In this document: positions 38,806 through 48,331 of the stretch, piece after piece
How the letters are laid out: each line of letters starts with the position of its first letter
Numbering within the stretch: the first letter of the stretch is position 1
Assembly (NCBI GenBank): GCA_022823775.1
Contig: JAJEHI010000158.1
Span: 1 to 64,000, forward strand
From: Defluviicoccus sp.
Lineage (GTDB): Bacteria; Pseudomonadota; Alphaproteobacteria; MPNO01
DNA: 64,000 nucleotides
Direction: 5' to 3'
The notes under the pieces: model-generated
What the model was told of the DNA's origin: nothing
Seen by the model: the letters and a program-made list of their open reading frames with translations, nothing else
The model's database searches: none
Program-made: the position numbers and the translations under genes

Positions 38806-40140
38806 TCAGCCGCGCTCCGCGAGCGGCACATAGGGGCGCTGCTCGTATCCCGTATAGAGCTGGCGCGGGCGGCCGATTTTCTGGTTCGGGTCTTCGACCA
38901 TCTCGTTCCACTGGGCGACCCAGCCCACCGTCCGGGCCACGGCGAACAGCACGGTGAACATGCTGACCGGAATGCCGATCGCCTTGAAGATGATGCCCGA
39001 ATAAAAGTCGACATTGGGGTAGAGCCGGCGTTCGACGAAATACTCGTCCTCCAGCGCGATGCGCTCCAGCTCCATCGCCAGCTCGAGCAGCGGCTCGTTG
39101 TCGACCCCGAGCTCGTTGAGCACCTCGTGGCATGATTCCCGCATAAGCCGCGCCCGGGGATCGAAATTCTTGTAGACCCGGTGCCCGAAACCCATCAGGC
39201 GGAACGGATCTTCCGGATCCTTCGCCTTGTCGACGAACTCGGCTATCCGGTTGGGGCTGCCGATCTCGTTGAGCATGTTGAGCACCGCCTCGTTGGCGCC
39301 GCCGTGCGCGGGACCCCACAGGCTCGCGATGCCGGCCGCTATGCAGGCGAACGGATTGGCGCCGCTGGAACCGGCCAGCCGGACCGTCGACGTCGAAGCG
39401 TTCTGTTCGTGATCGGCGTGCAGGATCAGGATCCGATCCAGCGCCCTGGCGATCGTCGGGCTGATCTCATAGTCCTCGCACGGCGTCGCGAACATCATGT
39501 GGATGAAGTTCTCTGCATAGGTGAGATCGTTGCGCGGGTAGATGAACGGCTGCCCGAGGGAGTATTTGAACGCCCACGCGGCGATGGTCGGCATCTTCGC
39601 GATCATGCGGTAGGACGCGACCATGCGCTGGTAGGGATCGGAGATGTCGGTGCTGTCGTGGTAGAAGGCGGAAAGCGCACCGACGATGCCGCACATGATC
39701 GCCATGGGATGAGCGTCGCGCCGGAAGCCGTCGATGAACTTGTGGAGCTGCTCGTGCACCATCGTGTGGTAGGTGATGGCATGCACGAAGGTGTCCTTCT
39801 CCGAAGGAGTCGGCAGCTCCCCGTAGAGCAGCAGATAGCAGACTTCCATGAAGTCGCTGTGCTTCGCGAGATCCTCGATCGGGTAACCGCGATGCAGGAG
39901 GACGCCGGCCTCGCCGTCGATGAAGGTGATGCTGGATTCGCAACTTCCGGTGGCGGTGAACCCGGGATCGTAGGTGAACATGTCCGTCGCGCCGTATAGC
40001 CTGCGGATGTCGATCACCTTGGGGCCGCAGCTGCCCTGCAGGACGGGGAACGTGACCTTGGCGCCGGAGGCATTGTTGACGATCGTGATGCTGTCCTCCG
40101 GCGCGGTGTCGCCACGAATCGCGTCGTTGCCCATCTCCAA
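38806..40140 (-). CDS. gltA: Citrate synthase
   Basis: Condenses oxaloacetate and acetyl-CoA at the entry of the TCA cycle. The protein has 444 residues, the long proteobacterial hexameric type with an N-terminal extension. Catalytic segments are present: [12 protein letters not shown] (about 269-280), [11 protein letters not shown] (about 299-309) and [15 protein letters not shown] (about 340-354), plus the catalytic Asp in VDFYSGI near 395. Its mRNA runs towards gloA. The start at 40140 lies 68 bases downstream of the gltX stop. Confidence 0.96.
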   Translation of the reverse strand: MEMGNDAIRGDTAPEDSITIVNNASGAKVTFPVLQGSCGPKVIDIRRLYGATDMFTYDPGFTATGSCESSITFIDGEAGVLLHRGYPIEDLAKHSDFMEVCYLLLYGELPTPSEKDTFVHAITYHTMVHEQLHKFIDGFRRDAHPMAIMCGIVGALSAFYHDSTDISDPYQRMVASYRMIAKMPTIAAWAFKYSLGQPFIYPRNDLTYAENFIHMMFATPCEDYEISPTIARALDRILILHADHEQNASTSTVRLAGSSGANPFACIAAGIASLWGPAHGGANEAVLNMLNEIGSPNRIAEFVDKAKDPEDPFRLMGFGHRVYKNFDPRARLMRESCHEVLNELGVDNEPLLELAMELERIALEDEYFVERRLYPNVDFYSGIIFKAIGIPVSMFTVLFAVARTVGWVAQWNEMVEDPNQKIGRPRQLYTGYEQRPYVPLAERG

Positions 40141-40208
40141 AGTCCCCCGTTGACGAGAATTGCCGGCGGCGCGCCGCGGCCGGACTTTAAGGATTTCGTA
40201 CCTTCAGA

Positions 40209-41630
40209 TCAAATTCGCGGGTCGCGCGTCTCGCCGAGAGCGTCCTCGATACGGCCGAGCGTCTCCTCCCGCCCGAGAACGGCGGCGACCTCGAATATCC
40301 CGGGCGAGACGGTCGTACCGGCAAGACATGCCCGCAACGGTTGTGCGACGGCCCCCAACTTGGTATCCCGGTCGTGTGCGAAAGTCCGAATCGTCAGCTC
40401 GATCTCCCCCTGTTCCCAGGACTCGAGCGTTCCCAGCGCGTCCAGCAATCCGGCGAGTGTCGAGCGGGCGTTCTCTCCGAGCAGCTTCGCCGCCTTCGCG
40501 TCGATGGGGATGGGCCGCTCGGCGACATAGAAAGCGGCACTCTCCGCCAGAGCGACCAGACTGTTCGCGCGCGGCTTGAGCTCCGGCATCGCGCGTATCA
40601 ACCGATCGGTCTTGTCGGGGTCGAGGTCCGTGCCGACGGCCCGCTCAAGATCCGAACGGATCATTTCCACAAGCGCGCCGGGATCGGTCCGATCGATGTA
40701 ATGCGCGTTGAGGCTCATCAACTTGTCGAGATCGAACCGCGCCGCGCCGCGCCCGACACGGTCGAGATCGAACCACTCGATTGCCTGTTCCCTGGCGATT
40801 ATCTCCTCGTCCCCATGGCTCCATCCGAGGCGCAGCAACGCATTCGCCAGCGCATCGGGGAGAATGCCCATATCGCGATAGGCATCGACGCCCAGCGCGC
40901 CGTGCCGCTTGGACAGCTTGGCCCCATCGGCGCCGTGGATAAGGGGAATATGGGCATAGACCGGAGGTTCCCAACCGAAGGCGCGAAAGAGCTGGGTCTG
41001 ACGAAATGCGTTGTTGAGATGATCGTCGCCCCGGATCGCGTGGGTGATCCCCATGTCGCGGTCGTCCACGACCACGGCAAGCATGTAGGTCGGCGTTCCG
41101 TCGCTTCTCAGCAACACCATGTCGTCGAGCTGGCCGTTCGCCACGCGGACCGTGCCCTGCACCGCATCCTCGACGACGGTCTCGCCTTCGCGGGGGGCCC
41201 TGAAACGGACGACCGGATCGACGCCGGGCGGCGCGTCGCGCGGGTCGCGGTCGCGCCAGCGCCCGTCATAAAGCATCCCGCGCCCCTCCGCCTTCGCCTG
41301 CTCGCGCATTTCCGCGAGTTCTTCCGGTGCGGCATAACAGCGATAGGCCTTTCCTTCGTCGAGCAGGCGGTCCGCCGCCTCGACATGGCGCGGGAGACGC
41401 GAGAACTGGCTCACCGGCTCATCGTCCCAGTCAAGCCCGAGCCAGGAAAGGCCATCGAAAATCGCCGCGACGGCCTCGTCGGTGGACCGGCGGCGGTCGG
41501 TATCCTCGATCCTCAGCAGGAAGCGGCCGCCGTGGTGGCGCGCAAACAGCCAGTTGAACAGCGCCGTCCGCGCGCCGCCGATATGGAGAAATCCCGTCGG
41601 CGAGGGGGCGAAGCGGGTGACGACCGTCAT
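40209..41630 (-). CDS. gltX: Glutamyl-tRNA synthetase
   Basis: Class I synthetase charging tRNA-Glu and, where no glutaminyl enzyme exists, possibly tRNA-Gln. The protein has 473 residues. The HIGH-type motif is HIGG at 16-19 and the KMSKS-type motif is KLSKR at about 236-240. Both are usual for GluRS. It is transcribed with gltA downstream and is divergent from comEC (71-base gap with no clear promoter hexamers). Confidence 0.96.
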   Translation of the reverse strand: MTVVTRFAPSPTGFLHIGGARTALFNWLFARHHGGRFLLRIEDTDRRRSTDEAVAAIFDGLSWLGLDWDDEPVSQFSRLPRHVEAADRLLDEGKAYRCYAAPEELAEMREQAKAEGRGMLYDGRWRDRDPRDAPPGVDPVVRFRAPREGETVVEDAVQGTVRVANGQLDDMVLLRSDGTPTYMLAVVVDDRDMGITHAIRGDDHLNNAFRQTQLFRAFGWEPPVYAHIPLIHGADGAKLSKRHGALGVDAYRDMGILPDALANALLRLGWSHGDEEIIAREQAIEWFDLDRVGRGAARFDLDKLMSLNAHYIDRTDPGALVEMIRSDLERAVGTDLDPDKTDRLIRAMPELKPRANSLVALAESAAFYVAERPIPIDAKAAKLLGENARSTLAGLLDALGTLESWEQGEIELTIRTFAHDRDTKLGAVAQPLRACLAGTTVSPGIFEVAAVLGREETLGRIEDALGETRDPRI

Positions 41631-41701
41631 GGCGGTTCCTCTGCAAACCAGCTTGGCGGGGGCAAGGCGCGGGCGCCCCGGCAGAGGTCAGCGCTTACAC
41701 G

Positions 41702-43822
41702 ATGAACCGAGTGCTTGGCAACGCGGGTGTCCCGGCCGGCGCGGTATCCGGTCTGTCGGCCGCCATCGCCGCGGAGCGGGAACGCTGGGTTCTGTGGCTT
41801 CCCGTTGCGTTCGGGCTCGGTATCGCCGCCTATTTCTCGCTGCCTGCCGAGCCGGCGCCATGGCTCGTCGGCATATTCCTGGCGGCGCTCGCCGCGTCTT
41901 TCCTGCTCAGGCACCGGCCCTGGGGTCCCGCCCTGATCGGACTGGCCGCTCTGGCCGGCGGGTTCTCCCTTGCCCAGCTCCGGACGATCGCGGTGGAGGC
42001 GCCGGTGCTCGAACGCCGCATCGGACCGGTAACGGTGACCGGGACCGTCGAAACCGCGTCGCTCGACAGGCGCGGTTCGCGGCGGGTGACGCTCTCCCGG
42101 GCTCGGATTTCCGGCCTTCCGGCCGAACGGAGCCCCCGGCGCATCCGCGTCGGCATCCGTTCCGCCGGCGCCGAGCTCCAACCGGGTCGAATTCTCTCGG
42201 TTCGCGCAATTCTTCAGCCTCCGCTCGCGCCGGTCATCCCGGGCGGATTCGATTTCGCGCGACGGGCCTGGTACCGGCAACTGGGCGCGGTGGGTTTCGC
42301 CGTATCGCGCCCGACGATCTCGCCGGCCCGCGATCCGCCCGGCCCGCGCGCCCGCATCGACCTGCTGCGCCAGCGGATCGTTCAGAGGATCGCGCACGCC
42401 TTGCCGGGCGAGGAGGGCGCCATCGCGGCCGCGCTGACCGCGGGGAAGCGCGGTGCCATACCAGAACCTGTCCTGGTCGCTATGCGCGATGCCGGGCTCG
42501 CGCACCTGCTCGCGATTTCGGGGCTTCATTTCTCCCTCGTGGCGGCCCTTCTGTTCGGCGGGCTGAGGACGACGCTCGCGGCGTTTCCCTTCGTTGCGCT
42601 GCGCTATCCGATCAAGAAGTGGGCGGCCGCGGGCGCGCTCGCGGGCGCGCTGGTCTACCTGCTGATTTCCGGAGCCTCGATCCCGACCCAACGCGCCTTC
42701 ATCATGCTCTCCGTGGTCCTGCTCGCGGTCATGCTGGACCGGGCCGCGATTTCGATGAGGCTGGTCGCCGTCGCGGCCGCGGCGGTCCTCCTGATCGCGC
42801 CGGAAAGCCTGTTGGGCGCAAGCTTCCAGATGTCCTTCGCGGCCGTGGTCGCCCTGGTCGCGTTTTACGAGGCGGTCAGCGGCCGCTTCGCCGGCTGGCG
42901 CGCGGACGCCGGCGTCGCGCGGCGTATCGCGCTCTATGCGCTTGGCGTCGGGATGACGACGTTGATCGCCGGTCTCGCGACGGGGCCCTACGCGATATAC
43001 CACTTCAACCGGTTTGCCGTTTTCGGAATCGTCGCCAACGTCCTGGCGGTCCCCATCACCGGGCTCTGGATCATGCCCTGCGCCATCGTGGCGTTCCTGC
43101 TGATGCCGTTGGGACTCGAAGCGCTGGCGCTGCAACCGATGGGGTGGGGGATCGCCGCGGTCGTCGCGGTCGCAAAGACCGTGTCGTCCTGGCCTTCCTC
43201 CGTGCTCCTCGTTCCCGCGATGCCGACCGCGTTCCTTGCGCTGGCAACCTGCGGCGGACTCTGGCTCTGCCTCTGGCACGGCCGCTTGAGGATGCTCGGC
43301 CTGATCCCGATCCTGGCCGCCGTTCTGGTGGGAGCAAGAGAGAGGCCGCCCGACATCCTGACGGGACTCGATCCCGGCGCGGTCGCGGTGCGGTTGGAGG
43401 ACGGCCTCGCGATCGCTCCCGGTACGCGGCGGTTTACCCGCGAATACTGGCTCAGGAGCGCCGGGCTCGCCGAGCCCGCCCGATGGCCCGAAGGACGCGC
43501 CGCACTGACCTCCGCGCTCGCCTGCGACGGGATCGGATGCTTCCTCCGCCGGGGCCCGAACTCGGTAGCGATCGCTTTCGACCGCGCCGCGCTTCTGGAG
43601 GATTGTCGCAAGGCGACGCTGCTGATCGCCTCGGTCCGGGTTGTCCGGAGGAGGTGCCCAGAGCCCGGAACGTTGATCGACCTGCGTCAGCGCCGGCGCG
43701 AGGGCGCGCTCGCGATCTGGCTCGAACCGGACGGGCCGCGCATCCTGAGCGCGCGACGGATCCGCGGCGAGCGGCCCTGGGTGGCTCAATACTGGCGGAA
43801 GAGACAGACGAGACGCCCCTGA
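41702..43822 (+). CDS. comEC: ComEC/Rec2-type DNA uptake channel protein
   Basis: Inner-membrane channel family for uptake of transforming single-stranded DNA. The protein has 706 residues. An N-terminal region with early helices and an OB-like DUF4131 part precedes the competence domain, with [38 protein letters not shown] at about 242-280 and about ten helices. After about residue 540 the sequence is soluble and short. I see no HxHxDH metallo-beta-lactamase motif, so the nuclease-like C-terminal domain is absent or degenerate. The 3' end overlaps the convergent lexA by 37 bases. Confidence 0.9.
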   Translation: MNRVLGNAGVPAGAVSGLSAAIAAERERWVLWLPVAFGLGIAAYFSLPAEPAPWLVGIFLAALAASFLLRHRPWGPALIGLAALAGGFSLAQLRTIAVEAPVLERRIGPVTVTGTVETASLDRRGSRRVTLSRARISGLPAERSPRRIRVGIRSAGAELQPGRILSVRAILQPPLAPVIPGGFDFARRAWYRQLGAVGFAVSRPTISPARDPPGPRARIDLLRQRIVQRIAHALPGEEGAIAAALTAGKRGAIPEPVLVAMRDAGLAHLLAISGLHFSLVAALLFGGLRTTLAAFPFVALRYPIKKWAAAGALAGALVYLLISGASIPTQRAFIMLSVVLLAVMLDRAAISMRLVAVAAAAVLLIAPESLLGASFQMSFAAVVALVAFYEAVSGRFAGWRADAGVARRIALYALGVGMTTLIAGLATGPYAIYHFNRFAVFGIVANVLAVPITGLWIMPCAIVAFLLMPLGLEALALQPMGWGIAAVVAVAKTVSSWPSSVLLVPAMPTAFLALATCGGLWLCLWHGRLRMLGLIPILAAVLVGARERPPDILTGLDPGAVAVRLEDGLAIAPGTRRFTREYWLRSAGLAEPARWPEGRAALTSALACDGIGCFLRRGPNSVAIAFDRAALLEDCRKATLLIASVRVVRRRCPEPGTLIDLRQRRREGALAIWLEPDGPRILSARRIRGERPWVAQYWRKRQTRRP

Positions 43823-44487
43823 ACCTTTACCTGGTCGGGACCGAAGATCCGGGTTTCGTGCTTCGGGTTGGCGGGTTCCAGGGCGATCGAATCGCGTCGG
43901 CGGCGAAACCGCTTGAGCGTGACCTCCTCGTCGCCCAGAAGCGCGACCACGATGTTGCCGTTCTCCGCCGTGTCGCCGCGCCGGATCACGGCGACGTCGC
44001 CGTCGTGGATGCCGGCCTCGATCATCGAGTCGCCCTCCACTTCGAGGGCGTAATGTTCCCCGGAACCCAGCAGGGACTGCGGCATCGAGAAGCTGCGAGT
44101 GTTGTCGCGCAGCGCTTCGATGGGAACGCCCGCGGCGATGCGGCCGTATAGCGGCATTTCGACCAGCTGCTGATCGTCGCGGCCGCTGGTTCCGCCGAGC
44201 TCGTTGGCGAAATCGCCCTCGATCACCCGGGGTGCGAACATGCCGCCGCGCTTGGAGGCGGGCTCCGCCATCGTCTCCGGCCGGCGCAGCACTTCCAACG
44301 CGCGTGCCCGGTGACGCAGGCGGCGGATGAAGCCGCGCTCCTCGAGGGCGACGATCAGGCGATGGATGCCCGACTTGGACTTGAGGTCAAGCGCCTCCTT
44401 CATCTCGTCGAAGGAGGGCGATACCCCGTGCTGGCCGATGAAGGTGTCGATATAGGCCAGAAGCTCGTATTGCTTGGGCGTCAGCAT
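43786..44487 (-). CDS. lexA: SOS regulator LexA
   Basis: Repressor of DNA damage genes, self-cleaving when RecA is activated. The protein has 233 residues. An N-terminal winged helix ([29 protein letters not shown]) precedes the peptidase domain. The cleavage bond Ala119-Gly120 lies in RIAAGVP, the catalytic Ser154 in EGDSM and Lys192 in VTLKRF. The start at 44487 faces an operator region (see below). Confidence 0.97.
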   Translation of the reverse strand: MLTPKQYELLAYIDTFIGQHGVSPSFDEMKEALDLKSKSGIHRLIVALEERGFIRRLRHRARALEVLRRPETMAEPASKRGGMFAPRVIEGDFANELGGTSGRDDQQLVEMPLYGRIAAGVPIEALRDNTRSFSMPQSLLGSGEHYALEVEGDSMIEAGIHDGDVAVIRRGDTAENGNIVVALLGDEEVTLKRFRRRRDSIALEPANPKHETRIFGPDQVKVQGRLVCLFRQY

Positions 44488-44514
44488 GGGTCACCGTTCG
44501 GCTTTGTCGCTACC

Positions 44515-44543
44515 AGATATGGAACGAAACGTAAACATGTCTA
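44515..44543 (-). promoter_or_regulatory. Candidate lexA promoter
   Basis: On the minus strand TAGACA (44543-44538) and ATATCT (44520-44515) are separated by 17 bases, 28 bases upstream of the lexA start codon. The -35 element lies inside the inverted repeat described next. Confidence 0.6.
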
Positions 44544-44549
44544 CATGTT
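44534..44549. promoter_or_regulatory. Inverted repeat AACATGT-CT-ACATGTT over the lexA -35 element
   Basis: Perfect 7-base arms with a 2-base centre. It overlaps both the -35 hexamer and the first half of the LexA box. Possibly a second mode of repressor binding; this is inferred from position and symmetry. Confidence 0.5.
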
Positions 44550-44561
44550 CTAGTAAAGTTC
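44547..44561 (+). promoter_or_regulatory. LexA operator GTTC-N7-GTTC
   Basis: GTTC (44547-44550), seven bases, GTTC (44558-44561): the direct-repeat LexA box known from Alphaproteobacteria. It lies just upstream of the lexA -35 element. A weaker copy, GAAC-N7-AAAC, is at 44522-44536. This supports autoregulation of lexA. Confidence 0.82.
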
Positions 44562-44603
44562 CGTTTTCCGGTCAAGCGCCGGATGCGGCTTCCGATTCGC
44601 CCC

Positions 44604-45824
44604 TCAGATGCCGACGACGCCACCCTGGAGCCGCAGGACACGAACCGCCGAGCCCTTCGCCGCGGCGGGCGCGAACGGCTCCCTGACGATCAGACAGTCG
44701 GCCCGGGCCATGTTCGCGAACATCGAACTGTCCTGGACATCGAACGGAGTCGCTGTCAGACCGCCGTCTTCGTCCATCGCGAGCGACGCCCTCAGATAGT
44801 CCTCCCGCTCGTCGTTCTTGCCGAGATCGGCGCCGAGCCGCGCGGGCTCGCCATCGTCCGGCACGGGCGCGACGGCCAGCAGCGCACGCAGCGCCGGCCT
44901 GAGAAAAATCGTCGCGCAGACCATCGACGAGACCGGGTTGCCGGGAAGGCCGAGCAGCGGGGTGTCGTCGAGGCGCCCGAAAATCAGGGGTTTTCCCGGC
45001 CGCATCGCAATACGCCAGAAATCCACTTCGAGACCGGCCTCGCCGAGGACGCTCCGCACCAGATCGTGGTCGCCCACGGAGGCGCCGCCGGTGGTCAGCA
45101 CGAGATCGGTGCCGCGCGCGCCCGCCGCCATCTTTCTCAGAGACTCCGCCGAATCGGGCGCGATCCCGAGATCGACGGGGACGGCGCCGAGGGCGGTGAC
45201 GAACCCGGCCAGCGCCAGCGCGTTCGAGCTCACGATCTGGTCGCGCCCGATCGGTTCGCCCGGCATGACGATCTCGTCGCCCGTCGCGAGGATCGCCACC
45301 CTGGGTTGACGACGTACCTTGAGCCACGGAAGGTTCATTCCGGCCGCCAGCCCGATATCGCGTGCCGTCAGTACCCGACCGGCATGCAGCAATACTTCGT
45401 CCCGGGAAAAGTCGAGGCCGGCCGGCCGCACATAACGCCCCCGGGGAGCCTTTCCGTCGACGACCTCGATGCATCCGCCGTCCGCTTGCCTGACGTTTTC
45501 CTGGATCACGATGGTATCGGCGCCATCCGGCACCGGCGCGCCGGTAAAGATGCGGACCGCTTCCCCGGTTTCCACCGTACCGTCGAACGCGCGGCCCGCG
45601 GGCGCGTAGCCCACGACCTTGAGCCGGGCGGGGAGGGTACCGACATCGCCGGCGCGGACCGCATAACCGTCCATCGCAGAGACGGCGAGCGGCGGCTGGG
45701 TACGTCGCGCCGCCACATCCTCGGCGAGCACGCGCCCCAGCGCCGAGCCGAGCCCGATCTGCTCCGCCGGCATCGGCTCGAGCGCGGCCAGAATGCGTTC
45801 GCGCGCTTCGGCGACCGGGATCAT
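44604..45824 (-). CDS. moeA: Molybdopterin molybdenumtransferase
   Basis: Inserts molybdate into adenylated molybdopterin. The protein has 406 residues, the usual length. The N-terminal SAMDGYAVRAGDV motif is at about 49-61 and the MoaB/Mog-like domain carries ATGDEIV and TTGGASVGDHD. It starts at ATG 45824, which overlaps the moaC stop (TGATG). lexA follows on the same strand after 116 bases that contain the lexA control region. Confidence 0.95.
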   Translation of the reverse strand: MIPVAEARERILAALEPMPAEQIGLGSALGRVLAEDVAARRTQPPLAVSAMDGYAVRAGDVGTLPARLKVVGYAPAGRAFDGTVETGEAVRIFTGAPVPDGADTIVIQENVRQADGGCIEVVDGKAPRGRYVRPAGLDFSRDEVLLHAGRVLTARDIGLAAGMNLPWLKVRRQPRVAILATGDEIVMPGEPIGRDQIVSSNALALAGFVTALGAVPVDLGIAPDSAESLRKMAAGARGTDLVLTTGGASVGDHDLVRSVLGEAGLEVDFWRIAMRPGKPLIFGRLDDTPLLGLPGNPVSSMVCATIFLRPALRALLAVAPVPDDGEPARLGADLGKNDEREDYLRASLAMDEDGGLTATPFDVQDSSMFANMARADCLIVREPFAPAAAKGSAVRVLRLQGGVVGI

Positions 45825-46300
45825 CAGCAGGCTTCGAACGTGCCGGACCGGCCGCCCGCCTTGCGGACGAGGCGGATGTCGCCGATCCGGATCGCGCGAT
45901 CCACGGCCTTGCACATATCGTAGACGGTCAGCGCGGCGACGCTTACCGCGGTCAACGCCTCCATCTCCACGCCCGTCCGTCCGGCGAGCCGGCAGGTCGC
46001 CTCGATATCGACGGCGCCCCGTTTTTCGTCGCAGCGCAAGTCGACGTCGATCGCCGTTAGCGCGAGAGGGTGGCAAAGCGGGATCAGCTCGGCCGTCCGC
46101 TTGGCGGCCATGATGCCGGCGAGCCGGGCGACGGTCAGCACATCGCCCTTGGCGACGCCGCCGGCGACGATCCTCCTTACCGTCTCGGGCGCCATCGATA
46201 CCGTGCCCCGCGCGGTCGCCGTGCGCTCGGTGACGTCCTTGTCGGAGACATCGACCATGACGGCCTTGCCTTGGGCGTCGAGATGGCTGAATTCGGCCAT
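45824..46300 (-). CDS. moaC: Cyclic pyranopterin monophosphate synthase
   Basis: Works after MoaA in molybdenum cofactor synthesis. The protein has 158 residues. Active-site segments [16 protein letters not shown] (about 73-88) and [23 protein letters not shown] (about 110-132) are complete. It is 4 bases after trpC and coupled to moeA. Confidence 0.96.
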   Translation of the reverse strand: MAEFSHLDAQGKAVMVDVSDKDVTERTATARGTVSMAPETVRRIVAGGVAKGDVLTVARLAGIMAAKRTAELIPLCHPLALTAIDVDLRCDEKRGAVDIEATCRLAGRTGVEMEALTAVSVAALTVYDMCKAVDRAIRIGDIRLVRKAGGRSGTFEAC

Positions 46301-46304
46301 CGTC

Positions 46305-47105
46305 TCAGGCCGCCTCGCGCCGCAGCAGGGCCTCGGTCGCGGCCTTGACGTCGGACTGGCTCATCAACGCTTCGCCGATCAGAAACGTCGTGACGCCCGC
46401 CGCCGCCATCGAGGCAAGATCGGCCGGGCTCGACAGCCCGCTCTCGCCGACCGTCAGCCTGTCCTTCGGAACCAGCGGCGCCAGCCGGCGCGTGGTCTCG
46501 ATGTCCGTCCTGAGGGTCTTGAGGTTGCGGTTGTTGATCCCGATCGGCCCGTTGTCGATCGCGAGCGCGCGCCCGAGTTCTTCCTCGTCGTGGACTTCGA
46601 CGAGCACGTCCATCCCGAGTTCCCTCGCGAAGGCGGCAAGCTCGCCGGCCCGGTCGTCTTCCAGCGCCGCCACGATCAGCAGAACGCAGTCGGCGCCGAT
46701 CGCCCGCGCCTCGGCCACCTGATAGGGATCCAACGTGAAGTCCTTGCGCAGAACCGGCAGATCGACCGCGCCTCGCGCCCGGGACAGGTGCTCGTCCGCG
46801 CCCTGGAAATAGGGAGGATCGGTGAGAACCGAAAGACAGGCAGCACCCCCGGCCTCATATTCCCGGGCAAGGCGCTCAGGGTCGAAATCTTTTCGAATCA
46901 GTCCCTTGCTCGGGGATGCTCGCTTGATTTCTGCAATGAGACCGTACCGTCCTTCCGCCCGCGCGCGTCTCAATCTCGCCGAGAAGCCGCGCGGAGGGGC
47001 GGCCCTTTTCGCGGCTTCGAGGAGCGAATCCATCGGACGACGACGCTTGCATTCCGCGACGTGGTCCCGTTTGACGGCGCAGATCTCTTGCAGGACGTCG
47101 GTCAT
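46305..47105 (-). CDS. trpC: Indole-3-glycerol phosphate synthase
   Basis: Fourth step of tryptophan synthesis. The protein has 266 residues of a (beta/alpha)8 barrel without a fused TrpF domain. [12 protein letters not shown] is at about 47-58, with the catalytic lysine and glutamate positions in LRKDF and [10 protein letters not shown] further on. ATG overlaps the trpD stop by 4 bases. Confidence 0.96.
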   Translation of the reverse strand: MTDVLQEICAVKRDHVAECKRRRPMDSLLEAAKRAAPPRGFSARLRRARAEGRYGLIAEIKRASPSKGLIRKDFDPERLAREYEAGGAACLSVLTDPPYFQGADEHLSRARGAVDLPVLRKDFTLDPYQVAEARAIGADCVLLIVAALEDDRAGELAAFARELGMDVLVEVHDEEELGRALAIDNGPIGINNRNLKTLRTDIETTRRLAPLVPKDRLTVGESGLSSPADLASMAAAGVTTFLIGEALMSQSDVKAATEALLRREAA

Positions 47106-48166
47106 CCGTCTCCGGTCTCCGCGCCGCCCGCAGGAGGGATGCCTTCGTTCGACACTTCGACCATGCGGGCGAGGGCCGCCCGCGCGTCGCCCCGGTCGAT
47201 CGAGCGCGCGGCGAGCGCCGCGCCTTCCGCCAGGGTCTCCGCTGCGCCCGCGACCACCAGCGAGCCGGCGGCGGTGATGATGGCGCTGTCCCGGTAGGTG
47301 CCCGGCTCGCCGTCGAGCAGGGCGCGAAGCCGCTCCGCGTTATAGGCTCCGGTACCGCCCTTGAGGTCCTCGAAACGGCCTTCCGGAAGTCCCGCGTCCG
47401 CGGCCGTCACCGTGAAGCTCCGCACCGCGCCGCCGGACCACTCGGCAACCATCGTCTCGCCGAAGGAGGTCAACTCGTCCAGCCCGCCCGCGCCGTGCAC
47501 CACCCATGCGCGTTCGGAACCCAATCGGCCCAGCACCTCCGCCAACGGCTCAAGCCATTCCGGAGCGAACACGCCGACCAGCAGCCGGCGCACGAAGGCG
47601 GGATTGGACAGGGGCCCGAGCAGATTGAAGACGGTTCTGACCGCAAGCTCCACCCGCGGGCCCGCGACGTGCCGGGTCGCGCTGTGATGCCGCGGCGCCA
47701 TCATGAACCCGATCCCAGCCTCGCGGATCGACTTCTCGATCAGCGGAAAGGGCGCGTCGATGTCGACCCCGAGAGCGGTCAGGACGTCCGCCGCGCCCGC
47801 CCTTGAAGAGAGCGCCCGGTTTCCGTGCTTCGCGACCGGTATGCCGCAGCCCGCCACGACAAGCGCGGCCGCCGTGGAAATGTTCAGCGTACCGGCTCCG
47901 TCGCCGCCGGTGCCGACAACGTCGATGGCGTCGTCCGGAGCGTCGATCCGGGCCGCCTTGGCGCGCATCGTTCTCGCCGCTCCAGCGATCTCGTCGACGG
48001 TCTCCCCGCGCAGCCGAAGCGCCATCAGGAACGCACCGATCTGGGCCGGCGTCGCGTTGCCGGTCATGATCGTGTCGAACGCGTTCTCAGCCTCTCGCTC
48101 GCTCAGCCGATGACCGTCGGCGACACGCCCGAGCACGGCCTTGAAAGCATCGAAATCTTCACTCAT
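47102..48166 (-). CDS. trpD: Anthranilate phosphoribosyltransferase
   Basis: Second step of tryptophan synthesis. The protein has 354 residues. The phosphoribosyl-diphosphate site GTGGDGAGTLNIST is at about 85-98 and KHGNRALSSRAGAADVLTALG at about 113-133. It starts at 48166. In related genomes trpE and trpG lie directly upstream on this strand. Here they are absent and the foldase gene is next. Confidence 0.96.
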   Translation of the reverse strand: MSEDFDAFKAVLGRVADGHRLSEREAENAFDTIMTGNATPAQIGAFLMALRLRGETVDEIAGAARTMRAKAARIDAPDDAIDVVGTGGDGAGTLNISTAAALVVAGCGIPVAKHGNRALSSRAGAADVLTALGVDIDAPFPLIEKSIREAGIGFMMAPRHHSATRHVAGPRVELAVRTVFNLLGPLSNPAFVRRLLVGVFAPEWLEPLAEVLGRLGSERAWVVHGAGGLDELTSFGETMVAEWSGGAVRSFTVTAADAGLPEGRFEDLKGGTGAYNAERLRALLDGEPGTYRDSAIITAAGSLVVAGAAETLAEGAALAARSIDRGDARAALARMVEVSNEGIPPAGGAETGDG

Positions 48167-48331
48167 TGTCGAAAATTCGCTTTCGAAAACACAAAAAGAA
48201 TAGTCGGTTAGGTCTCCCTGCTAAAGTACTGCCGCAACTGACGTCGCCTTCTTATAGCAGCGATGCATTCCGCATCATAGCGGACCGGCGAGCCGTGGCC
48301 GGATCGGCCGCGCGAATTGCCCGGCATGGAC
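48167..48331. other. AT-rich gap between trpD and the foldase gene
   Basis: 165 bases holding no gene. The part next to trpD (about 48170-48260) is much richer in A/T than its surroundings and contains runs such as CACAAAAAG. On the minus strand TTTAGC and TATTCT with 17 bases between (about 48198-48226) may be a trpD promoter. This is where trpE-trpG would be expected. No fragment of either is recognisable. Confidence 0.5.
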
